Shown here: positions 15,291-21,781 of the stretch, in pieces
Numbering within the stretch: position 1 is the first letter of the stretch
Layout of the letters: every line of letters begins with the position of its first letter
Origin: QALR01 sp964466625
GTDB taxonomy: Bacteria > Bacillota > Clostridia > Oscillospirales > CAG-272
Length of the DNA: 31,284 nt
Assembly: GCA_964466625.1 (NCBI GenBank)
Contig: CAYXQF010000012.1
Location: 1-31,284, forward strand
Direction of reading: 5' to 3'
Notes under the pieces: generated by a model
What the model saw: only the letters and a program-made list of their open reading frames with translations
Databases searched by the model: none
Told to the model about the DNA's origin: nothing
Program-made: the position numbers and the translations under genes

Positions 15291-16261
15291 TCGCGCCCCA
15301 CAGGGAAGTTTTTCTTGATGTATTCAATAAGATATCCCTCACGCACGCCTGCCGTGCTCATCACAAAGCGATCAAGCTTCATATATTCTGCGATCTCCCG
15401 ATAAGCGGCAAGGCCCGGAATGACCGAGGTCACACGGTCGGGAACTACCTCGCGGATCCATTTTCCATTCTTTTCACGGATATCGTCAAAAGCGGTATCC
15501 GCGATTTTTTTGAGCTCTTCGCCCGTAAACTGATAGCCGTCACCGAGGTTTTCACCGCCGTACATAGCCGCGTGCAACTTTGCTGCCGCGCGTGCGGTGC
15601 CGCCGATGAGATACGCCGAGCCACCGGAAGACGCAAATTCGGGGTGCTCCGCGAGCGTCTTTTTTGCATATTCACGGATCTTTCCGATCTCTTTTGTGTT
15701 CGGGAAGGGCTCTTTTTTGGAGCAATCGGTGAATTTTTTCATCAGCATGACACAGCCGATAGGAAGACTTGCCATGGAGAGGATCGTATCCTTTTCGAAA
15801 AGCACGATCTCTGTGCTGCCGCCACCCATGTCGATCAACACACCTTTTTGGGCGTCGGGAAAACGGGAACAGATCGCCGCGTGGTCGTAGCTCGCTTCCG
15901 TTTCACCGCTGATGATCTCGATTTCAATGCCAAGTCCCGTTTTGATGTCACGGCGGATCTTTTCGCTGTTGGAAAGTCCGCGCAGGGAAGCTGTGGCAAA
16001 AGCGGAAAATTTATCGCAGGGAAAGCTGTTTGCGCGCGCTAAAAATTCACGCATAACGGTGAAAAGCTTGCCTTGTCCATCGCCGGTCAAAGCGCCGTCC
16101 TTGACGTAAGCGGCAAGGCCCAGCATACTGCGCGCAAAAGCGCAAACGGCAAAGGAGCCGTCCCTTGTATCGATATCATAAATATTCATGCGCACGCTGT
16201 TGGCACCGATATCCACAACGGCATACTTAAAAATGTTTTCTTGATCTTGCACGCGGTACAC
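15284..16261 (-). CDS. Ppx/GppA-family phosphatase (exopolyphosphatase-like)
   Basis: A 325-residue member of the actin-fold Ppx/GppA family, which hydrolyses terminal phosphate from polyphosphate or the 5' phosphate of pppGpp. Motifs are VVDIGANSVRMNIY (phosphate 1 loop, 15-28), ATASLRGLSN, ISGETEA with the catalytic Glu120, and DMGGGSTEI (phosphate 2 loop, 144-152). The short length lacks the C-terminal HD-like domain of E. coli Ppx and resembles single-module Firmicutes proteins. The start is GTG with AAGGAAAG upstream. It is transcribed alone and no ppk is near, so polyphosphate versus pppGpp specificity is undecided. Confidence 0.9.
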   Translation of the reverse strand: MYRVQDQENIFKYAVVDIGANSVRMNIYDIDTRDGSFAVCAFARSMLGLAAYVKDGALTGDGQGKLFTVMREFLARANSFPCDKFSAFATASLRGLSNSEKIRRDIKTGLGIEIEIISGETEASYDHAAICSRFPDAQKGVLIDMGGGSTEIVLFEKDTILSMASLPIGCVMLMKKFTDCSKKEPFPNTKEIGKIREYAKKTLAEHPEFASSGGSAYLIGGTARAAAKLHAAMYGGENLGDGYQFTGEELKKIADTAFDDIREKNGKWIREVVPDRVTSVIPGLAAYREIAEYMKLDRFVMSTAGVREGYLIEYIKKNFPVGRDH

Positions 16262-16282
16262 CTCACTTTCCTTTTTCGCGAT

Positions 16283-16312
16283 TCATATGACTGCCACAAA
16301 ATATTATACACA
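16283..16312 (+). promoter_or_regulatory. Possible sigma-E promoter of sigK
   Basis: TCATATG (16283-16289), 15-bp spacer, TATACACA (16305-16312) compares with the mother-cell consensus KMATATT-N14/15-CATACAHT at 6/7 and 6/8 positions. It overlaps the opposing ppx promoter. The leader of about 110 nt contains a GGACGG/CCGTCC hairpin (16388-16406). Confidence 0.35.
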
Positions 16313-16331
16313 ATATTCTTCCGTTTTGCAA
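16303..16331 (-). promoter_or_regulatory. Sigma-A promoter of the Ppx/GppA gene
   Basis: On the minus strand TTGCAA (16331-16326), 17-bp spacer, TATAAT (16308-16303), 42 bp before the GTG start. Confidence 0.8.
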
Positions 16332-16431
16332 TAGGAAATCGTCAAGCTTTGCTCCTTTTTTGAATATAAATAAAAGAGCAGCCCAAAGGACGGCGATGCA
16401 CCGTCCCAAATTCAGGCATCTCGGAGGTTCT

Positions 16432-17124
16432 ATGTCTTATTTTCTGTCACTTATCATGTCGAATTTCCTGTATCTTTTTCTGAAGGTATCGTATTCACAA
16501 AGCTTTCCGCCGCCGCTTTCTCCTGAAAAAGAAGCGGAATGTTTTCGCAAAATGCGCGAGGGCGATAAAAATGCCCGCGCGATGCTCATTGAGCACAATC
16601 TGCGTTTGGTGGCGCATATCGTCAAAAAATATTATACGAGCAACGTAAGTCAAGATGATCTCATTTCCATCGGCACCATCGGACTGATCAAAGCGATCGA
16701 TTCTTTTGACTCGAAAAATGGCGCGAGATTTGCCACTTATGCCGGAAAATGCTTGCAAAATGAAATCCTGATGTATTTCCGTTCCCAAAAAAAGACCTCA
16801 TGTGAGGTTTCCATCAACGAAACCATCGACATGGATAAAGACGGCAATCCGCTTACCTATGTGGATATCATCAGTACAGACGATACCATTGCCGACGATC
16901 TGGATCTGAAATGCAAAAGTGAACGCGCCAGAGAGATCATCAATCGTTTTCTGGACAAAAGAGAAAGAGAGATCATCATTTTGCGTTATGGACTTGGTGG
17001 AAGACCTGCCATCACGCAAAGAGAAACGGCGGCGCTCTTGGGGATCTCCCGTTCATATGTTTCGCGCATTGAAAAAGCGGCGCTTGAAAAAATCGCAAAA
17101 CAACTGGCACACGCGCCGATCTAG
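16432..17124 (+). CDS. sigK: Mother-cell sporulation sigma factor, pro-sigma-K type
   Basis: A 230-residue sigma-70-family factor for late mother-cell transcription. The N-terminal 20 residues are hydrophobic (MSYFLSLIMSNFLYLFLKVS) and run into VSYSQSFPPPLS, which lines up with the cleavage region of Bacillus pro-sigma-K, so a SpoIVFB-type cut is expected around there. Region 2 (EHNLRLVAHIVKKYY...LISIGTIGLIKAID, about 54-90; FATYAGKCLQNEILMYFR, 100-117) and region 4 with the HTH (TQRETAALLGISRSYVSRIEKAALEKI, about 195-221) are intact. The gene is not split by a skin element. GGAGG is 5 nt before the ATG at 16432; the longer frame lacks a ribosome site. Confidence 0.93.
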   Translation: MSYFLSLIMSNFLYLFLKVSYSQSFPPPLSPEKEAECFRKMREGDKNARAMLIEHNLRLVAHIVKKYYTSNVSQDDLISIGTIGLIKAIDSFDSKNGARFATYAGKCLQNEILMYFRSQKKTSCEVSINETIDMDKDGNPLTYVDIISTDDTIADDLDLKCKSERAREIINRFLDKREREIIILRYGLGGRPAITQRETAALLGISRSYVSRIEKAALEKIAKQLAHAPI

Positions 17125-17153
17125 GCATAAAAGCGCCGATGCGCGCATATAGT
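17125..17153 (+). promoter_or_regulatory. Sigma-E-like promoter of sipL
   Basis: GCATAAA (17125-17131), 14-bp spacer, CATATAGT (17146-17153) fits the mother-cell pattern KMATATT-N14/15-CATACAHT at 5/7 and 6/8. It begins at the sigK stop codon and lies 32 bp before the sipL start. The spacer is a GC-rich GCGCCGATGCGCGC. Confidence 0.45.
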
Positions 17154-17185
17154 GAACCAAAAAATGTTCGAGAGGAAGAATTTTT

Positions 17186-18790
17186 ATGTATATGCAGAAC
17201 AGCGACAACGAAACGCGCCGCCGCGTACTCGTGAAAACCTATGAAGGTGCGGCAAAGGAAGAGGTTTCAGCGGAATATAATCTGCCCGATTATCTGCCTG
17301 ATGTGAATCGTCTTTTGAAGATCAGCGCGAAGATCGCGGATCACGGCAGTTATCTTTCGGGGGATAACGCGGAATATGACGGTAAGCTTTGCTTTTCGAT
17401 TCTTTATGCCGCAAGCGACGGAAGTCTCAAAGAAGCGGAATTTGAAACGGATTATTCCGGTAGTATGCCCGTGATGGGACTTGCGCCGGACTGTGATTTT
17501 CAAGTGAGCGCAGAACCGCAGAACGTTTCCTGCCGCTTGCAAAACCCCAGAAAACTGATCGCGAAAGCCAAGATCGCGCTTGCCGTCGGCGTATCTGCGC
17601 CTGTTTCCACCGCTCCCGTGCTTTCGGGCAGACTGACGGCGGAAGAAGAAGGGGCTATGCAGTATCGCACACGATCGGTCAGCAGTGTTTGCGTTTCCTC
17701 GGCAGAGGAGATCGGCACGGCGATCAGCGAGGATCTGGAGCTGGAAGCTTCCATGCCGTCCATTGCGGAGATCGTTTCCGTGGAGCTTTCTCCTTTGGTC
17801 ACGGATATGAAAACCACGGAAAAAAGTCTTTCCTATAAAGGAGAGATCGCGGCGAATATTCTTTATCTTGCGAAAACGGAAGAGGCGGAAGACGCAGATG
17901 CACCTGCCGCACCGGTCTATATCCATTACATTGGCAAAATCCCGATCTCGGGTGAGCTCGCGGCGGAGCGTGCCTCGGAACGCTGTGTCCCCGTGGCAGA
18001 GGTGAAGGTCGAAGGTCTGGAATACCGCACGCAGGAAAATTCCTTCGGCGAAAGCCGTACCTTTGAGCTCGATTTTGAATACAGCGTGCTGGCAAAGCTT
18101 TATTATAATGAAGAAAATGAGATCACAACGGATATGTATTCCACGGATTATGACTCTGCTGTGGATACGGAAACGCTTTCTTATGAAACGGTTCTTTGTT
18201 CCAGAAGCTTTAATTTTTCCGTGCGAGGCACTACGGTACGTGATGATACGGACTTTGATAAGATTGTTTTGACAAGTGCCATGGCTTCCATTGACAGCAT
18301 GGAAAAGCAGGGAAATAAGCTGATCTTCACGGGAAACGCAGAAGTTTTGCTCATTCTTACCAACGGTGCAGGCATTTATCTTTCTCGCAGCTTTAACGTG
18401 CCGCTCCGTGCTGAAACCGATGCCGCACGCATCGGAGAAGATTTCCGCAGTATGCCGACAGCCTCCGTCATTGCAACGGCAGGGCGCATGGACGAGAAAA
18501 ACATTTTGTGTGATCTGGAGATCCTTGTTTCGTTCGTTCTTTTTGAAAAGCACAAAGATGAGTATATCCGTCAATGTAACGTATATAAGGATCGCCCCGT
18601 GCGCCGTGCAGAGGATTCTTCGCTGACACTTTATTATCCTGCGGCGGCAGATACGCTTTGGGACGTGGCAAAAAAATACAGCACGACGATCTCCGAGCTT
18701 CTTCTTGCCAATAATATCAGTGAAGAAGTGAAGCCTTCGGTGCTGATGATCCCGAAAAGAAACGGCGGTATCGGAAAAAAACTCCTTTAA
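17186..18790 (+). CDS. sipL: SipL-like spore morphogenesis protein (DUF3794 repeats + LysM)
   Basis: A 534-residue protein with three DUF3794-type repeats and a C-terminal LysM domain. The first repeat holds the signature AEYNLPDYLPDVNRLLKISAKI (about 29-50); the others lie at about 155-310 and 325-465. LysM spans about 480-526 (YYPAAADTLWDVAKKYSTTISELLLANNI...VLMIPKR). This architecture and length match Clostridioides difficile SipL, which interacts with SpoIVA through LysM to attach the coat to the forespore. AGAGGAAG precedes the ATG, and a sigma-E-like promoter lies between it and sigK. Other DUF3794 proteins such as SafA-like ones exist, so the gene name is by architecture. Confidence 0.85.
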   Translation: MYMQNSDNETRRRVLVKTYEGAAKEEVSAEYNLPDYLPDVNRLLKISAKIADHGSYLSGDNAEYDGKLCFSILYAASDGSLKEAEFETDYSGSMPVMGLAPDCDFQVSAEPQNVSCRLQNPRKLIAKAKIALAVGVSAPVSTAPVLSGRLTAEEEGAMQYRTRSVSSVCVSSAEEIGTAISEDLELEASMPSIAEIVSVELSPLVTDMKTTEKSLSYKGEIAANILYLAKTEEAEDADAPAAPVYIHYIGKIPISGELAAERASERCVPVAEVKVEGLEYRTQENSFGESRTFELDFEYSVLAKLYYNEENEITTDMYSTDYDSAVDTETLSYETVLCSRSFNFSVRGTTVRDDTDFDKIVLTSAMASIDSMEKQGNKLIFTGNAEVLLILTNGAGIYLSRSFNVPLRAETDAARIGEDFRSMPTASVIATAGRMDEKNILCDLEILVSFVLFEKHKDEYIRQCNVYKDRPVRRAEDSSLTLYYPAAADTLWDVAKKYSTTISELLLANNISEEVKPSVLMIPKRNGGIGKKLL

Positions 18791-18796
18791 CAAAAT

Positions 18797-18832
18797 AAAA
18801 ACGCACACATCAAAAACGATGTGTGCGTTTTT
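18797..18832. terminator. Shared two-way terminator of sipL and rnpB
   Basis: A 15-bp stem (AAAAACGCACACATC and its reverse complement) with a 6-nt loop has a T run on both strands. It starts 6 nt after the sipL stop and 10 nt beyond the rnpB 3' end. Confidence 0.9.
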
Positions 18833-18841
18833 TTCATCATA

Positions 18842-19217
18842 AGACCGACTGCCCTGTAAGCCGTGTTCTGTCGAGAACGATCATCTATCTTTGCTGTTTG
18901 TTACCAAACAGCTCGAAGGGGTTGCCCCCTCTCTGCCACCTCCCACGGAGCCGAAGCTCGGCCGGGCAGACCGAATCGAAAAGAGGTGTTGCTTCGGATA
19001 GGGTTTACATGGCACAGACAGTTACCTGCCTGTCGGTGAGCTCTTACCTCGCCTTTCCATCCTTACCGCAAAAATGCGGCGGTATATTTCTGTTGCACTT
19101 TCCCGGGAGTCGCCTCCGGCGGACGTTATCCGTTATCCTTGCCCTGTGAAGCCCGGACTTTCCTCGCGATAATACCTTGCGGCAACATATCGCGCGATCG
19201 TTCGGCACAGTCGGTCT
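18842..19217 (-). ncRNA. rnpB: RNase P RNA, bacterial type A-like
   Basis: About 376 nt on the minus strand. The 5' and 3' ends pair as helix P1 (AGACCGACTG with CAGTCGGTCT). The conserved core is present: GAGGAAAGTCCGGGCTTC (CR I), AACAGAAATATACCGCC and GGTAAGGATGGAAAGGCG with GGTAAGAGCTCACCG, a GGGGGCAACCCC stem-loop, and GAACACGGCTTACAG (CR V) near the 3' end. It is the catalytic RNA that trims tRNA 5' leaders. Its 5' end lies 24 nt after the stop codon of the upstream minus-strand gene. No convincing separate promoter was found there (a TATCAT box has only a poorly spaced TTGATC), so read-through transcription may contribute. Confidence 0.95.
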
Positions 19218-19240
19218 ATGTGATTTTTATGATATGGATT

Positions 19241-20185
19241 TTATTGCAGATCAACGGAAATGAGATTTTCCGTTTTGCCGGTCAGAATTTCTTTGGAATA
19301 ATCATATTCCTTGAGTTCATAAGAGCTTCTGTAGACCTGAAGCGGATACGCAAAGGTTTGTCCATTGACGTCGACGTTGTTGGCATCGTACATATCAAGG
19401 AAAAGATAGCGGATCTCATTGCCCTCACTTTGGTTTGCGCCTTTATAGATATATTCCGAAACGGGGGTTTCGGGTGTGGGATAAAAGGCGTTCGGTGCGG
19501 TGCGCGCGTCACCGAAAAGATTGACGTTCTGGAACGAGATGCGCATATATTGATATACGGTCTGCGAGGTCAGAACGTAATGATAGCTTGTGTAAACGTT
19601 ACCGTAATCGTCACGGAGCAGGAATACGAATGGAATATCGGCGATATCCACTTCGATCGGATCGCTCGCAAGGGAAGCGGTGAGCTTTTCTTCCACGAGC
19701 GTGTTCAACTCTTCCTTGGTGCGAGATTCGTCTTCGGGGATCTCTGCGCGAATGGCAGCTTCTCTTTCTGCCAAAGCTTTTGCATAAAGATCGTCATAAA
19801 GCTTATTCGTGGAGCTATTGTTGTAACGCACGGTCACTTGAAACTCCTGCGATGCAGGGATATACAAAACGTCATAAACGCCAAAATAACCGTCTTTTGC
19901 GACGGATTCGGTCGGTTCATGTGAATAGACCACCATATTTTCGCCTTCAGCAGCGTATGCGGCAAGTGTGCTTTCTGTCCAAAGCAGCTTAGAAACGGAG
20001 CGCGGCGGCTTTTGTGTGCAAAGTCGAAATGCCAAGATGCCGTATATAAAAAGAACGATACAAAGTCCTAAAAATTTCAGTACCTTCCCGAAGGTACGAA
20101 AACTGAAAATTTTTCCCAGTGTCGATTTGGCTTGATATATTTCCTCTTCGGCGAGATCGCCGTAATCTTCCCATGTTTCTGCCAT
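19241..20185 (-). CDS. Single-pass membrane protein of unknown function
   Basis: A 314-residue protein that I do not recognise. Residues 1-35 are acidic then basic and cytoplasmic; one membrane helix lies at about 40-60 (FLGLCIVLFIYGILAFRL); the remaining 250 residues would be outside. The outer part has beta-rich segments (FGVYDVLYIPASQEFQVTVRYNNSS, VDIADIPFVFLLRDDYGNVYTSYHYVL, YLFLDMYDANNVDVNGQTFAYPLQVYRSSY) around a charged helical stretch (about 135-175, LAEREAAIRAEIPEDESRTKEELNTL). The ATG at 20185 with AAGGAGGG is preferred to the one 8 codons earlier. It has its own promoter and is followed by rnpB. Confidence 0.75.
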   Translation of the reverse strand: MAETWEDYGDLAEEEIYQAKSTLGKIFSFRTFGKVLKFLGLCIVLFIYGILAFRLCTQKPPRSVSKLLWTESTLAAYAAEGENMVVYSHEPTESVAKDGYFGVYDVLYIPASQEFQVTVRYNNSSTNKLYDDLYAKALAEREAAIRAEIPEDESRTKEELNTLVEEKLTASLASDPIEVDIADIPFVFLLRDDYGNVYTSYHYVLTSQTVYQYMRISFQNVNLFGDARTAPNAFYPTPETPVSEYIYKGANQSEGNEIRYLFLDMYDANNVDVNGQTFAYPLQVYRSSYELKEYDYSKEILTGKTENLISVDLQ

Positions 20186-20223
20186 GAGGTGTCCCTCCTT
20201 TGCAATCATGCTTCTAATATTAT

Positions 20224-20252
20224 ATTATATAATATTTTTGATTGCAAGTCAA
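20224..20252 (-). promoter_or_regulatory. Sigma-A promoter of the single-pass membrane protein gene
   Basis: On the minus strand TTGACT (20252-20247), 17-bp spacer, TATAAT (20229-20224). Confidence 0.85.
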
Positions 20253-20413
20253 TAGTTTGAAACTTTTTGTAAATTTATACAAAAAAGAAAAAGGAACACT
20301 CTTCGGTCTGCACTTTGTTTTGAGAATGAGAAAATTGGAAAGGTGTAAGCGTGATCATTGAGATACTCGCTGTTTGGTTGAGTTTTTGTTGTCGCAATAA
20401 ACCAAATGCGTTA

Positions 20414-20442
20414 TTGTAAATGTATCGATATTCTCATATAAT
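20414..20442 (+). promoter_or_regulatory. Promoter of the XRE helical-repeat regulator
   Basis: TTGTAA (20414-20419), 17-bp spacer, TATAAT (20437-20442), 41 bp before the start codon. Between here and the divergent promoter (20253-20413) nothing else is clear, except a 17-nt fragment (20290-20306) that resembles the left half of the repeats at 21600 and 21832. Confidence 0.75.
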
Positions 20443-20482
20443 AAGATTGTAGCTAGAAAACAATTTTGAAAGGAGAATATAT

Positions 20483-21541
20483 ATGAAAATATCACTCGGC
20501 GAAAAATTAAAAACTTTGCGAAAAGAACGAAATATTTCGCAAGAAAAACTCGCTTCTTTCTTGGATGTATCTTACCAAGCTATTAGTAAATGGGAGAATG
20601 ATGTGACTTGCCCGGATATCTTTCTTCTTCCGGAAATTGCACGCTTTTTTAATATCACGGTGGATGAACTTCTTCAAGTTGAAAAAATTGATGAAGCGAA
20701 ATTGTACGCAGAATATGACGCCCGCAGTGCTGAACTTTATGAAAACGGTCATAAAAAAGAGGCGCTTGCTATTTGGCAGGAGGCGTACAAACAAATGCCC
20801 AACAATGTAGAAGTCAAGGAAATGCTGATGTCGATGTATTACGATGTGGATAAGGTAAAATATCGAGAAGACGCGATTGCTCTTGCCATGGATATTTGGG
20901 GTTCCACCGACCACGGCTATTATCGCGGACAAGCAATTAGTCTTTTGGTCAGTGCTTACTTGGATAGCGGAAATCGTGAACTTGCGCAGGATTGGATACA
21001 AAAGGCAGCCCCTATTTTTTGTTCACGAGATATTCTTTGGACGAGAATGGACGAGGGTGACGAACTGATTTACGATGTTGGATTTTGTACGCATTGGTTT
21101 TTGGAGGAAATGTATTATTTGGCATGCCGCTTGATCGAAAAATCGGGAAAAGATACTCGATATGGTCAGGAGTTATTTAAGACCGTGTCAGCGGTTTATG
21201 AAACGTTGTATCCGCATGACGATATGAGTTACGGAACGATGAAAAAGCTCGCATATATGCATATCAATATCGCTCTTGATGAGATGCAGACCGAAAAAAG
21301 CGATGTGGCGATTCGTCATCATCTGAAACGCGCCGTCGATCTTACGGAAAAATCTGTGCAAATCAAAGAGCATGATCTTACTGCGCCCATGGTTGCAGGA
21401 TGGAAGGTGACTGCCACGCCATCTGATAAGCTTCAAATCGCAAGACTGATTCGTGGAAAGATGGACTCCGCGGATTTTGATGTGTTTCGCACGAAAGATT
21501 GGTTTGCGCAGGAAGAATCAAGATTGCTTCAACTATTTTGA
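20483..21541 (+). CDS. XRE-family regulator with C-terminal TPR-like helical domain
   Basis: A 352-residue protein. Residues 1-65 are a Cro/CI helix-turn-helix (RNISQEKLASFLDVSYQAISKWENDVTCPDIFLLPEIARFFNITVDELL). The rest is all helical with TPR-like periodicity (for example AELYENGHKKEALAIWQEAYKQMPNNVEVKEMLMSMYYDV, about 84-123). Such regulators often bind a peptide or nucleotide signal in the helical part; here the ligand is unknown. AAAGGAG is 9 nt before the ATG. It is monocistronic and lies next to the recombinase region, but shares no operon with it. Confidence 0.87.
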   Translation: MKISLGEKLKTLRKERNISQEKLASFLDVSYQAISKWENDVTCPDIFLLPEIARFFNITVDELLQVEKIDEAKLYAEYDARSAELYENGHKKEALAIWQEAYKQMPNNVEVKEMLMSMYYDVDKVKYREDAIALAMDIWGSTDHGYYRGQAISLLVSAYLDSGNRELAQDWIQKAAPIFCSRDILWTRMDEGDELIYDVGFCTHWFLEEMYYLACRLIEKSGKDTRYGQELFKTVSAVYETLYPHDDMSYGTMKKLAYMHINIALDEMQTEKSDVAIRHHLKRAVDLTEKSVQIKEHDLTAPMVAGWKVTATPSDKLQIARLIRGKMDSADFDVFRTKDWFAQEESRLLQLF

Positions 21542-21550
21542 TAGGAAAAA

Positions 21551-21578
21551 GGTGCAGGTATGATGCCTGCACCTAAAT
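21551..21578 (+). terminator. Terminator after the XRE helical-repeat gene
   Basis: GGTGCAGG/CCTGCACC stem around a 7-nt loop, then TAAATTTTT. It starts 9 nt after the stop codon. Confidence 0.75.
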
Positions 21579-21599
21579 TTTTAATATAAATTTTAAAAT

Positions 21600-21636
21600 A
21601 AAAAGGAACACTTTTCAGTGTTCCTTTATGTGGTGA
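21600..21636 (-). repeat. Terminator-like direct repeat, copy 1
   Basis: A 37-bp unit matching the copy at 21832 at 35 of 37 positions. It contains the hairpin GGAACACT-4-AGTGTTCC and ends in TGGTGA. On the minus strand TCACCA is followed by the hairpin and a T run, the order found where a tRNA 3' end meets its terminator. Confidence 0.8.
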
Positions 21637-21686
21637 CCCGGACAGGAAGTCGGCGGCATTGCCGCTTCCGTGTGTTACCGCTGTGA
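21631..21686 (-). pseudogene. Possible remnant of a tRNA-Glu 3' half
   Basis: On the minus strand TCACAGCGGTAACAC (21686-21672) matches the tRNA-Glu anticodon-stem/variable-loop stretch TCACGGCGGTAACAC at 14 of 15 positions, and CGGGTCACCA (21640-21631) matches the Firmicutes tRNA-Glu 3' end. The T arm between them is replaced by a 13-nt longer hairpin. No 5' half is present. An alternative is a decayed recombinase gene tail, because the minus-strand frame here (DFLSGSPHKGTLKSVPF) resembles the neighbouring recombinase end (DFEGVASPCKGTLKSVPF). Confidence 0.35.
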
Positions 21687-21690
21687 GCAA

Positions 21691-21719
21691 GTAAAAACGC
21701 CATGTTATGGCGTTTTTAC
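21691..21719. terminator. Strong symmetric hairpin in the recombinase border region
   Basis: A perfect 13-bp stem GTAAAAACGCCAT/ATGGCGTTTTTAC with a 3-nt loop gives a T5 run on each strand. It stands between the two copies of the 37-bp repeat. A 12-bp palindrome GGGCGGCCGCCC follows at 21803-21814. Confidence 0.6.
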
Positions 21720-21781
21720 ACCGCGATGCCCCACAAAGCAAGGAGTTTTAGAAGCGAAGCTATGCTTTGCGCGTAAAACGA

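Noticed and set aside
17267..18808. A 513-codon minus-strand frame opposite sipL.
   Set aside because: sipL has DUF3794 and LysM domains and a proper start. The antisense frame is R/H/F-rich and runs into the shared terminator.
20290..20306. A third partial copy of the recombinase-border repeat (AAAAAGGAACACTCTTC).
   Set aside because: Only about 17 nt match, with one mismatch and no right half, in an A-rich region, so it may be chance.
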